From the NCBI GenBank assembly GCA_050084985.1, contig JBITNC010000001.1, positions 190,340,001 through 190,404,000 on the forward strand: DNA of 64,000 nt. Direction: 5' to 3'. Position numbers and translations under genes: made by a program. The stretch is from Nageia nagi (taxonomy: Eukaryota; Pinophyta). Position 1 is the first letter of the stretch; each line of letters starts with the position of its first letter. Shown piece by piece: positions 27,471 to 38,710 of this stretch. The notes below the pieces were generated by a model that worked only from the letters and a program-made list of their open reading frames with translations, was not told where the DNA came from and ran no database searches.

Positions 27471-28879
27471 GTTGAGATATTTATGATAGCCTTATTTTTT
27501 AATACTAATGAGTCATGGTATTAAACTATTTTTTAGGAGTCTTGTACAATTGTAGCATGTAGAGTTGGAGTAGGAGATGCAATGATCTCAAAGATTAAAG
27601 AAGAAATACTTTAAGGAAATAGAAAACATGGTGGGTGCAAGAACTTGGATCCACTTTAAGGCCAAAAAGTGGAAGTATTTTTCTTGATTTTTAAATTTGG
27701 TTATGATTAATCTCAAAAATTGAAGCACTTAGACATGAAATCATGAAAAAGGTCACTACAATGAAAATGTAGAGCTTAGAGTCTAGTTTTCAAATATATA
27801 ATTTTTTCCAATCATAGAATTTAAATTTTGATAGGATAAAAAAAACCACTTTTTTTTTTTTTTTAAAAAGTAGTTTTGGACCATACCATGCACGTGTTCG
27901 TCCACCATAATTTGATTGAAATCAAGATATTTTTTAAAATCCTTTTAGGAAAAGATACCTAACACATTGGAGCTTATCCTAAATATTTTTCCATAATTTT
28001 TGAATCAATATTTTTTTAATTAATTTTGTATCAAGCATGTTTGTGGTTTAAAAAAGTGCTCATGTTCGTCCATCATAATTTGATCTAAACTTAATTTGTT
28101 TTCAAAATTTTTTATTCTTATAGAGAATTATATGAAACTTGTTCCTATATAATTTGTTTTTCATAACTCACCAAAAAAAACTTATTAAGAAAATACGAGG
28201 CCCTCATATTTCAAGTATATGGACCACTTTTACTAAAAAATAATTAAAAAATACAAAATCTTATCCAATTATACAATAAATTACATATTTGAAATCTACA
28301 CTCTTTAATCTATAATAGATTTTAATTTCATGAAAAATTATACCAAAAAATCCATCAAAGGTATTCTTGAATTTGAGATTTTACAATAAAATTATCATGA
28401 ACATATACTTGAAGGTCCAAGGCTAAGTGTTGGTTCACCAAGCCTTTTTCAAGCCTAAATCCAAGGTGAAATTGTAGAATAAAATATCAAGATCATGATA
28501 TTAATAAATTAAATTTAAGATCTTGATTTAGGTTCGAGATCCCAATATTGGGATTCCAATTTTTTTGACATTGAATTTTACTTTACCGATTTTCCCCACT
28601 TCCCCTTTTAAGTGGACCCAACTTCTTGCTTTTACCTAACACTCAAAGAATAATAAATTTTAGAAAAGAGATTAAAAGTAACCTAGTAACACTCAAAGAT
28701 ATTCAACACATTAAAAATAATTATATTAAAAAAACTAAATTTCAAACACATCAAAATATCCTAATATTAAAAAAAAGTTTCTTAATACAAAAAAATATCA
28801 TAGATATGCAAGGAAGATGGACTTGCTTCAATCTAAATTGGACCAATTCAAAAAATGACTCTCAAAAATATATCTTCTA
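27471..28879. other. AT-rich stretch with a diverged duplication
   Basis: No gene is recognised. It contains a poly-T/A block near 27,850 and a diverged duplication of a ~168-bp unit, entered separately. The right end (28,626-28,880) is open for 84 codons but lysine/asparagine/isoleucine-rich and not clearly protein-like. Confidence 0.45.
27886..28095 (+). repeat. Diverged duplication, offset 168 bp
   Basis: The segment tgttcgtccaccataatttg at 27,895 recurs as tgttcgtccatcataatttg at 28,063. Flanks on both sides remain partly alignable (a preceding aaaaagt..., a following gaa...ttttt). Confidence 0.65.
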
Positions 28880-29660
28880 GTATCAAATTAAAAGAATACC
28901 ATCACTGCATAAGCTAAACAAATATCTCAATTGGAAGAGCAAAGAAACATTACTGCTTACTTTGAGAAAATTCTTGCTTTTCTAGAACAACAATTACAAG
29001 AAAAGGACCAAGTCATACTAGAGTTGAAGAACATAATTGGGAGACTTGAGCACTCCAAAATCTCCCCTTCTAATGTAATTACACATCTAGAATTATAACA
29101 ACTCTAGGAAGTGGTTACTAAGCTTCAAGATAAACGATCAATAATTCTTGCAAAATATGAATAACTCAAGTAGGAAATAATTCTTCAACAATAGTCTATA
29201 CAAAAGTAGCTAGAGGAACACAATTCATGGGTTCAAGTAGCTAAGGGAAAGAAGACTTCCCTTGTTGTTGAATTGGATAGATAAGCCAAATTTGTAGAAG
29301 AAAAGGTTTTTCACACTAAGAAACTCAATCTTCAAGTTCGTGGTCTCCCCAAAACCAACACTCCATTGCAGGATGGCCAAGCATTCATTCATGATACTTT
29401 GGACTTGAAAATATTACCTTGAAAAAATCTTGGACTACACCAAATGATACTCTAGTTATATGAAAAATTATCATTATAAGCCTTATGAGCAAAGAATAAA
29501 ATGCTTCTTCTTCCACACAAAATCTACCTAGATGAAGATCTCACCAAAATTCAAATACAAGAGCTTCACAAGGCTCAAGATCTAGTTGTTGATGTATGAA
29601 AGAAAAATAAATGGGTTGTTAAATATGTAATCATAGAGCAGTGATTCATGATTCACCTCC
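28880..29660 (+). pseudogene. LINE ORF1 relic (coiled-coil and RNA-binding-like protein)
   Basis: Translation near 28,930-29,060 gives a heptad-rich stretch (QISQLEEQRNITAYFEKI, QQLQEKDQVILELKNIIGRL), a likely coiled coil. It is followed near 29,330-29,400 by LNLQVRGLPKTNTPLQDG and near 29,490-29,580 by KMLLLPHKIYLDEDLT and IQELHKAQDLVVDV. This order matches the ORF1 of plant LINEs that carry an LDEDLT-type segment. It lies just upstream of an endonuclease and reverse transcriptase in the same orientation. ORF1 proteins bind the element RNA; this copy has about ten stops. Confidence 0.6.
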
Positions 29661-29699
29661 CTCTTAGTGGTCACACCCTTAGTTGATCAAATGAAGGTG

Positions 29700-30959
29700 C
29701 TTTAGAGTCTCTATAAATAATGGGGTCAACATTGCTTGTTGTAAATGTAATGGTGTAGTGTGGTATTCCCCTGAGACCTTCCAAGATGTGATCTCATCTC
29801 AAGACCTTATCTTATTTACTAAGACTCATGATAGCCCTAAGTGGGAACTCCCCAACATATTAGGGTACTACTAGGTTTCTTATTTTAGATATGATACTAG
29901 GTGCTCAAGATGGATTCATGGATTAGGAGGCATAGCCTATCTCATTTGATAAGGTATTCGATCTCACATCTCCTTATTAGTAATAGACACTCATGCATAA
30001 TACTTATGGATCTGATTTTGATGTTTTCCTCCTTACTAAGATGTCATCTTTATTATTGGCTATTTTTCACTAGCCTCATCATCCTTTGTTCTTCATTCAT
30101 ATGGAGACCCCTTCATAGATCTCTACAAAGATATCACACATTATTCTTCCATGGGAAATATCAACCTTTTAGGTGAGTTCAATGCTAGGAATACAAATTG
30201 ACAAACACCTATACATGAGCTTGAGGATGATGCTATTTGTATATGTGATAAAGACCTATGTACTTTGGCATACAAGGAACTTCATTAGATAGGAATGCTC
30301 TTATTACAACATATGACACATCACCTTCATCTTGATGAGTCACATGGAATCTTTATTCTAAATGGAATTTCATTCTTTCCTTCCTCTATTAGATTTACAT
30401 GTTTTCCTCATAGTGGAGTAATGAGTGTGGTGGACTATCTATTACCTATCTTACATTCTATTCCTCACATTTAGGATCTACTCTCTACTCTGAGTTTCAT
30501 TGCCACATATGAGATTTTATCCATTATATTATAGGAGGAATCCCTCAATACATTTCCCCATAAGACTTATCATTCCCTTAAACCACTATCTTAGTTCATT
30601 CCCTAGAAATTATTGGTATGATGCAGAATGTAAATCCATACACAAGAGACTTCATTTTGCTCTCTTCTATGATCCCTCCTTTGTGTTTTCCATCCAAAGA
30701 GTTTGTCATGGTTTTCTTCATCAAAAGAGATTTCATTTTATTACCACTACTTTACATGCTCTCATTTACCCCCTCCATCACTATTCTAAAGTCTTTTGGT
30801 GTACCCTCCTCCCAAGGAAACCATTTCCATCTAAAATTGATCCCTAATCTTGGGTAGCATATGCTAGTTATCTCTATGATATTGTTGTTCAAAATACTCC
30901 ACATATTTTATCACCCTCTATCTTATCATATTTTTTTTGTTCAGAAGCTATTTCTAGAG
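29700..30959 (+). pseudogene. LINE endonuclease (APE-type) relic and linker
   Basis: Recognisable pieces run in order: SQDLILFTKTHDSPKWELP-like text near 29,800-29,860 and a segment near 29,910-29,930 reading RWIHGLGGIAYLI. A stretch with SYGDPFIDLYKDITHYSS lies near 30,095-30,150, then GNINLLGEFNARN (30,152-30,192), the G(D/E)FNAR signature of the endonuclease core, with glutamate in place of the usual catalytic aspartate. The part 30,500-30,950 is the linker to the reverse transcriptase. The enzyme nicks target DNA in live elements. Multiple stops and frame changes are present. Confidence 0.6.
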
Positions 30960-32180
30960 CCATTTTGAAACTTTATACTAATAAAGAAGAAAATTCTAAA
31001 GGATTGTGAACCAAGTTTTTAAAATATGGTGGTGACTCACTTGCCTCTCCCATTGCTATTTTATTTAATAAATTTGTGTGTTCAGGGTTTCCTCCCTCAT
31101 GGTCACAACACATAATTCATCTTATTCATAAATTAGGAGATTTTTCTAATCCTAATAATTATAGAACCATCATGATTGGGCATACATTTGCCAAACTGTA
31201 TGCCATAACTATGGACATGATGCTATCAGATCATTTGGAGGAGAATGAACTTAGGAAAGAGGGCAGGCTAGATTTAAGAGGGATTAACATACTATAGATC
31301 ATATCTTCACCCTTCAAGATATCATTAAGGAGGCCCATTAGAGATCCTTCAAGGTATTTTATTACTTTTTTGATTTTAGGAAAGCCTTTGACACTGTTCT
31401 ATGTTACATAATTTTTTAGAAGTTACATACTATTGGTAACTATGACACATTTTATAGTACCATCATGAGGCTTTATGATATAGTTGTTGGTCGATTTCAA
31501 ATTATGAATGGTTTTTTAGATATAGTCACTAGCATGATTGGAGTTAAACAAGGGTGCCCCTTTCATCCACTCTCTTTGGTATGTATATTGATGACCATGA
31601 GGACTTTATTCAACTATACACTCATGCAAAAGATAATTATTTTCTTCACCAAATATGAATTATTGTACTTCTATTTATAGATGATGTGATTTTGTTATCA
31701 CACTCACTTGAGGGTCTTTAGAGACAATTGGATACACTTTCTAGTTTTTGTGACCAAAAATATATTATAGTTAATATTAGTAAAATCAAGATCATGATAT
31801 TCAATACCTCTAAATCCACTCTCTCCAAATACCATTTTTTCTATAAAGGTGAGATAGTTAATATCTCCACTATTAACAAACCTAGGTGTTCAATTTTTGG
31901 GGCCATCTTTCAGCTTGAACCTAGCATCAAACTCATGTATTTGTAAGGGATATTCTTACTTTCCATTCTAGAATATCAGTACTTCTAGATTCATTTTTAG
32001 GATATCACTTCAAAGAAATTTCTCTTTGATACCCTTGTTAAGCCCATAGTTCTCTATGGGTCCAAGGTTTGGGGCCCTAGTTATGGACCTATTGAGTGGT
32101 CATGTATTGATAGGGTTTAAACCATCATGCTTCAATAGATGATCTATTGTAAGTGAATTGTACCATAATGCATTGTACAA
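30960..32180 (+). pseudogene. LINE reverse transcriptase relic
   Basis: Motifs appear in the proper order: GFPPSWSQHIIHLIHKLGD and NNYRTIMIGHTFAKLYAI (31,087-31,210), then FRKAFDT-like text near 31,370-31,395. Then GVKQGCPF (31,540-31,563) and the catalytic motif FIDDVILLS (31,670-31,699), and finally SFCDQKYIIVNISKIKIMIF (31,742-31,800). The tail contains LFDTLVKPIVLYGSKVWGP (32,018-32,075) and the VQ.IML line that follows in this group. The pattern resembles elements with a GLQRQLD-type thumb; clade (RTE-like or other) is left open. In live elements this enzyme copies the RNA at the nicked target. Stops occur in nearly every domain. Confidence 0.7.
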
Positions 32181-33060
32181 AGTGAGTTTTCCACATAAAT
32201 ACTCCATCTTTAGAGCATATTTAGGATCACATCCTTTTTTCATAGACTTTGATAGTTTAGTAACTCATTCATGGGCCATAAGAGGTATCCATTTATTACT
32301 TTATGTTCTTCATAGAGGATTGCATCATTAGGCCTCACTGGATGCAGTTGTTGTTGTTACTCTAAAGCTAGTTCACATCTACAGTCTATGGGTATATCTA
32401 TTGATTGAATTCCATCTTTCAACATTTTATTAACTGCTCCTTTTCATCTTGGAGCTTCAAAAGTAGAGCTTCATAGATCTATTAGAGAATATATTTATCA
32501 TTGCCACATTTAGGTTACTTGGGTCTCCCCTCCACAAGCTCCCAACCCTAAAATAGCTTTTTATGTAGAGTATTTCTTATAGATCACTGATGGTACCATT
32601 TCCATGCCTACTTATGTTCAACACCAATGGTAGCCTGGCTTAAGGATTCCCCTTAGCCAAATATGATTTTGTTCACATCAACTTCATGTCGAGATGAACC
32701 ACTACATTTCATAGCCAAAGAGGACTTGTTGAATTTACTCTCTATGGGAGGTGGAAAATAAATAGAACATGATATTCAAATATCCTATATACTATGAGAT
32801 TTAAGGATGGTATTATTTCTTGTACAAGGAGTCTAAAGGCTCCTCATCCTAGTATTATTCTTGTGAGAGATCGCCCTCTTCAGGAAAGTATATTCAAAGT
32901 GATCCACATAGATCCCTCATACTACTAGATTGATCAACTCTTTCTTCAAGCCTCTTTCAAATCCTACTATTAGAAAATGGAATTCAGATAATAATCTTTA
33001 GTATACTCATAGTCTTGGGTTAATGTGATATCATATCACATCTTAGAAAAGCACCGTCCA
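32181..33060 (+). pseudogene. C-terminal part of the LINE polyprotein
   Basis: The frame-shifted text continues the reverse transcriptase tail: IVP.CIV.SEFST near 32,160-32,200, FFHRL near 32,240. Then a cysteine-poor FKYPIYYEI.GWYYFLYKES near 32,772-32,835, which resembles the HxxC-CP.Y..IR region at the C-terminus of such elements. Beyond about 32,900 the similarity fades. The 3' end of the element is not clearly defined; a trinucleotide repeat at 33,325 may be its decayed tail. Confidence 0.45.
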
Positions 33061-33324
33061 ATCATAGATTGGATGATAACTATGTATCACTAGTTTTATT
33101 TTCTCTAAAAGTGATCCCTCTTCTAGCTCAAGGCACTCTTGATAATATAATTTTATTATTTTATTTACTATTATCAATTCCTAGGGTTCTCAATCCTAGT
33201 GCTTTCTATCATTTAATTGGATTGTACTGCTAAGTCCCATTGATCTATTTTTGGTCACTCATGAATATTTAAATATATTTCTATTTCTCTTTTTCTCTAC
33301 ATCCTCAATTCTCATCATGAGCAA

Positions 33325-33445
33325 ATCGACCCTCATTATCCTCACTGTTATCATCATATTTACCATCATCATTATCATCACTAGCATCATCATTATCGAT
33401 ACCATCAACAACAACATTGTCACAAGCACCATCAACACTAGTAGA
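33325..33445. repeat. ATC/ATT trinucleotide repeat
   Basis: About 40 imperfect atc, att and acc triplets keep one phase throughout. The open frames on both strands here result from the repeat. Confidence 0.8.
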
Positions 33446-34104
33446 ACCACATATCATCACCTACAACATTGAATTGAATGCTTGAAAATAATCAAATAAA
33501 ATTTTTAGTAAAAATAAAAATCTATAAATCTTATGCATACTCATAATTGAACTACTTTAGGGAAAAGTAAAGGATGGGGAAGCTATGAAAGTTTTGAAAA
33601 TAATTATTTTGTTTAAGGGAGCCCTAACCTTTTGTTTCATTATTTATATAGTTATTATGATGACTTTATATACCATAGGAGTTAAGATTATATATTTGAA
33701 GCTATTAAATGTCATTATGGATACTATGTTATCGAGTTCATTTGCTTTTTAAGGTGGGTACTTAGGTTTGTGTTTTAATAGTTAAATCAATCCATGTTTA
33801 TCAATGCCATCTAGCTTGCTCACATGCCAAAAGGTGGCCATCATGGATCTTAGAGGCCTCAAGCATGTTTATCAGTGCATAATGAGGTTGAATAATTTTT
33901 AATTATACTTATATGGACACTTGGAGTCCTAAGGACTCAATTTCCTAATGATAGTGACTCTTTAAGCTTTTGAAGGATTTATTACCCTCCCCTAGATGCT
34001 ATATCATGCAGAAACTAATAGAAATAAGATTTAGCTTTAGAGTAAGAGAACCTAGTGCAATTTGTAGAGTCAAATGAAAAATAGGGGCTTTTATTGAAGG
34101 AATC
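33446..34104. other. Non-coding stretch
   Basis: No gene or array is seen between the trinucleotide repeat and the following decayed coding block. Confidence 0.45.
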
Positions 34105-36240
34105 ATGGGTGGGGATCTAGTGAGAGTAGAATCAAACTCACATGAGGAAACTATGAGAAATGTAGAGGTATGGAGGATCCTCTATCAAGGTGGCTTGGAT
34201 AGATTTATATGTGCTTGTAGGGGTCATGATGAGAAAATTTCTATGGAGGTTACTAACTCATGGAATGAGGGAAGGTATTGTGTTAATGGTTTGGAACTTA
34301 CAATTAACCCCCAAATAATTTCCCAACCAATTTTTATGCCAAATGAAAAAAATTTTGAATAAAGAGGGAAGGGAAAGTTAAGAAGCTATAAGCTTAGGAT
34401 AAATTCCTACAGAAGGTGATGAAGACCAAGCACCTAAAAAAATACCAGACTAGGGTAATAAGAACTTAGATTCCCTAGCCATGGAGTAAACTTGTAGTGG
34501 CATTGATTAAGTATGTGATGCTAGAAGATAGATATAAAATTCTAATGGCTTCTCATTTCTTTCTCTTGAATTATTTGATCTTCCCAAACATAGATAGAGT
34601 TAATTTCCCATATTTTATGTATATAACTTCATGCTCATTTTGGTTAAGAAAGTTAAACACAATAAAGCATTATTTCTATTGCATGAATCAGTCATAAAGC
34701 TATATTATGAGTGGGTTGTTACAAATAAATCCAAAAGGTACCCTAAAATCACAATTAGGGTGGGGGAAATAGTATTTGATCTAGGAAAAGGGATAGATTT
34801 TATTCATGAGGAGTATTCTAAGAGTCCTATTTCTAAATTTTCACCAAAGGGGAGTTAAAGCAAGAGATCCCAAGCTAGAGGTAGAAGCCCCAAAGAAAAT
34901 GTTGAGGGTAGAATATATTTGATGAGGAAGAAATGGAAGAGATAAGAATTGGTGAGAGACCACCCAAAGGCAGATGAGAATGAGGAGATTGCAGTAATGG
35001 AGATAGAAAAGTATCTAAACAAAAAGACCATTGAACTAGACAATTAAAAAATACTTGAAAAAAATGAGGTCTTGAATTTCTTAGAAAAGGATGAGGAAGC
35101 GACAAGAATATTTTTAAGCTTTACTACTAAATAGGGTATTAAGGGTGATAGGAGTAAGAGTAAAAGGAAGAAAAAAAAAACCCTTAGGTTAACTAAAAAA
35201 AAGAGGGCCCTATTTAAGAAGAGAGAAAAACAAAAAGTATTAGTTAAAGAGGTAAGGCCCGTATTATATGGGAGTGGTAAGTATTCAAAGCTTTGCACCA
35301 ATATAGCAAAGGATTTGTAGGAAAAGCAAAGGGGAGTAGTAGGTAAAGGTAGATTACCTAAGATAAGAAGAAGAATGATCCTACAAGATTAGGAGTCTAG
35401 TGAGTTTGGTGTAGAAGGGAGGACCAAAAGTAAAGCAAGATTAATAAGCACAAAGGAGCAAGCAAAAGTTTCTACCCCTACCAATGATACTTCTTGGAGC
35501 CTTATGCATAAGTTAAACATGAATTCTTTAATAAAGAAGCTAATTACAAAGGACCAAAGGGATACAAAGCAATTAAAGTCTCTCTTGAATGTCGTTCAAA
35601 TAGCTAAACAAGTCTCAAAAAGATTTAGGGACTTCTCTCAAGATGATCAAGAAGGAAACTCTAAGGTCAAACAAGGTAAGAAGAATAAAAAAATATCCTT
35701 TGATGAAAATATTTGCAATGCAAAAGACTCTCTAAGTTTGTGAAGGATATTACAACAAATTTAGTTCAAGGAGTTGGAAAAGACTTAAACTCTCAAACAC
35801 TTTTTAGACACCAAGACTCCAAGGGTACAAGGAGTATGGTTAGAAATAGAGATGTTATGGCCAAATATTTGCAAGAATATCATAGTAAACACCCTATTTG
35901 ATCAACATAAAAAGTATACTAAAGAGGAAGTCATACGATGTAATTTCAAGGGGAAAAGGAACTTGGTGAAGGAGAGTGATTTTAATTTCTCATGTAATCA
36001 AAGGGATATCTAGGGAGATTGGCAACTTATTAAAAAAGAGTAAAAAAGGTCTTAAGGAGGTGGAACATGCACTAAATGAAATAAAGATATTCATAGAAAC
36101 CTCTAAGATTCTTTTGAAGGAAGCTTTGGATGTAGTAGTGAAGGTAAAGGAGAGTAATCCCAAGCTAGTGAAGGTAATGGAAGGATAAACACAAAAGATC
36201 TTAAGCAACAAAATTCAAAATGAGATGCTATATGAAGCAT
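34105..36240 (+). pseudogene. Decayed multi-ORF block of unknown family
   Basis: An 85-codon frame at 34,105 contains VWRILYQGGLDRFICACRGH and TNSWNEGRYCVNGLELTINP. After stops the reading continues near 34,500 (VALIKYVMLEDRYKILMASH) and 34,660-34,858 (HESVIKLYYEWVVTNKS, KGIDFIHEEYSKS). A very lysine/arginine-rich stretch follows (35,140-35,250), then KLNMNSLIKKLITKDQ (35,507-35,560), QIAKQVSKRFRDF near 35,600, and a heptad-like helix at 36,010-36,185 (KGLKEVEHALNEIKIF). The first domain recalls a repetitive plant gene family with a W..GR..VNG(L/V)...I..E.I pattern, but I cannot name it. The basic and coiled-coil parts suggest a nucleic-acid-binding structural protein, perhaps of a retroelement. 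About a dozen stops make it a pseudogene. Confidence 0.35.
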
Positions 36241-36789
36241 TCTAAATAAAGGGTAGGTACATTAAAAAATATGATGAGCTAGGGTCAATTATGGGCTTCA
36301 AAGAAGTTATGTTAAAGAATACCTACAATAGGTTTTACAAAAATAACTATGAAAAGCAGAATTTCTTACTTGAGATGTAGTGCAGGGTGATAGATAGTAG
36401 TAGATGACTTGAAGCTTATGTTTTGATGGAGATATGAACTAGTATGGGATGATTTGATAAACTAAATGTGTTCTTGGCTCTATTTTCCTTTATTATGTGG
36501 AAGTATATTCTATTAGTTTTGTTAAGTTAAATAGTTCTAAGACTTTCTCTAGTATTTCTACATGGGATTTCTTAATACATTACTTTGGAAGTATTAACAT
36601 AGTATAGTGTTTATATATAGTTTTGAAGCTACCTTCTTTCATAGAATTAGGCATATAGATAGGAGATATACATGCTTGTCAACCCTTTTTCTTAAAGGTT
36701 TGTAAAGATACTTATAAACTTAACCTTTTTTATTAATACAAAATTAGCCCATTAATAAAAAAATTTTAAACTACTTTAGGTAAATTAAA
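36241..36789. other. Tail of the preceding block, non-coding
   Basis: The end (36,690-36,770) reads aaaggtttgtaaagatact...cctttttta ttaataca...taataaaaaaa, which looks like the 3' end of a polyadenylated element. This gives weak support for a retroposed origin of the block to its left. Confidence 0.35.
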
Positions 36790-38200
36790 ATAATACTAAT
36801 TACTTACTCCATTATCCAATAATCTCCACAACTTTTCCCACCCCTCCAGTACACTGAATTGTAATTTTGCATCTGTTGGTGGAAGATTATATCTTTTCAC
36901 CTACAAAAAAATAATTAAATATGTATTTAATTGTTAAATAGTATAAATATTTTACCTTTTATTTTAATATATATTAAAAAATAGTAAATATACTCACAAA
37001 TTAAGCTTCAATCCAACATCTACCTACATTTCCCATCCAGTGTAGCTTATATTTGTTTGATGATTTGAAATGGGAGTGATATGCTTTCTTTTGTAGTGAT
37101 TCTTTAGAGGTGTTACTTTTTTTTGCATTCTTCATTTTCAAGTACTATCCTCACCAAATCCTTGTATACATCCTTGTCAAGACTAGAACTTCTTTAGGTG
37201 ATAAAATGTTGCTTAGGTGAAACTTTAGCAATCTCTATTTGATATTTGTTCTTTTTCCTCTTGAGGCTCACTCCCATATATTTCAGCACCCATTTTGTAC
37301 TCCATTTTTCACCAAAATCATGTTGAAGGTAAAGGAGTATTTAGTTTTTTGCTTCAAATACACAATAATGAAAAATTAGTTTCTATTTTTTAGAATATAA
37401 GTTTTTGAAGGTAAAACATGATTAGTAATAAACTATAATTAAATTTACATACCTTACTCATTTTGTTTTATCCATGGGAGATCTAATGTTTTATGAAATT
37501 CTATGTAAGCGATATTCTTGAGTGCTTCACCAAATAGGTTCCCTAAACAATAATTATTTCAAATATTAGTAAACTAATAGAGTTCAAAATTGTATATAAA
37601 GGTGTATTTTTTAGGGTATAAAATTTTATCAGACTCATCCATAAGTAATTCACCATCATGTTTCACTTTAAGTTCAATTCCTCATGATCCCCCACATGTG
37701 ATGTATTGTAGAGGTTGATTTATCGATACTGTAATTTCAATACTATTCACATCAGCTTTATGATAATATAAATTCATAGTGTAATATTAATACAATAATG
37801 AACATGATATTATTTTAATAATTTAATGGAAATTAACAATCCAAATTAAAAAAAATATCAACCAATTAGAGAGCCTGTACCCCTTGTGGTTTCATCATCA
37901 ACATCATTGATGGTTTGTGTTATTTTCATTCATGCATCGCTAAGAAAAAACTTTATGCCTTCAACCAAATATTTGGTAAAGCCTTGTAACTATAAAAAGT
38001 AAAAAAACAAATTATTTTCCTTACAAAATGAATATCATAAAATAAAGTACTTTGACATTACATTAATAATTTAACATGTATTAATACTTACCCACTTGTC
38101 TTGCGCTTATCCATCATTCCATATTTTCTTTCCCTTTTTGGACCCCCTCTAGCAGTTTTTCTTTGCTCACCATGATGATGACTATTAAAGAGAAAATAAA
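36790..38200 (-). pseudogene. Decayed multi-exon gene or transposon of unknown family
   Basis: On the minus strand six protein-like islands are separated by AT-rich intron-like gaps. They are, in transcription order: about 38,185-38,100 (KEKLLEGVQKGKKYGMMDK), 37,990-37,870 (YLVEGIKFFLSDA, INDVDDETTRGTGS), and 37,745-37,610 (VNSIEITVSINQPLQYITCG, then KVKHDGELLMDESDKILY). Next come 37,545-37,455 (NLFGEALKNIAYIEFHKTLD), 37,320-37,040 (ESLQKKAYHSHFKSSNKYK, WMGNVGRCWIEA) and 36,905-36,800 (VKRYNLPPTDAKLQFSVLEG, WEKLWRLLDNG). The regular alternation and the mostly intact islands suggest a gene with introns that decayed recently. I do not recognise the family; a DNA transposon of the CACTA or PIF type is one possibility. 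Confidence 0.4.
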
Positions 38201-38229
38201 AAATATATGTGAGTGTGCCCATACAACTT

Positions 38230-38710
38230 GATCTGGGTGTGATCGTAGAATATGCACACAATGGAATTTCTAAAAAGGATCTTTAGAATTTTAAACAAAT
38301 GCAATTGTTAGGTGTAAAGCCAAACTCTACAATTTTTGCTAGCTGGGATGATGTTCAAAGAGTAATGACATTAATGAAAGATGGAGGAATTAAGAAAACA
38401 ACTTGATGTAGTTGGATTGAAGTTGAAAAAAGGGTACATGATTTTATTATATGAGACATATCAAAACCACAAGCACATGAGATCATAGGATATGTACAAA
38501 ATGGGTATGGTTTGGATTCCCTCAAGTATTTTTAGAAAACATATTTGACTAGTTTTAGACCAAATTCAATAAACTTTGCAAGTGTTCTTCCTATATGTGA
38601 AATTTTGTAGCTTTAGAATGGATTGTAGATATTCATGGATAAATAACTAGATGTGGTTTTATTTCTCATGCAGTTGTGATAATAGCCCTGATAGGTATGT
38701 ATTCAAAATG
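38230..38710 (+). pseudogene. Rearranged PPR pseudogene fragments
   Basis: The order is scrambled. A PPR helix piece (FKQMQLLGVKPNSTIFAS, 38,295-38,345) is joined directly to an E-domain piece (WDDVQRVMTLMKDGGIKKTT, then CSWIEVEKRVHDF, 38,343-38,440). That is joined to another PPR repeat (GYVQNGYGLDSLKYF, RPNSINFASVLPIC, 38,480-38,605). The parts correspond to repeat, E and repeat, so internal segments were deleted or two copies recombined. Stops are present in each part. Confidence 0.6.

Noticed and set aside
33251-33472. Open frames on both strands
   Set aside because: They result from the ATC/ATT trinucleotide array, which has no stop in either phase.
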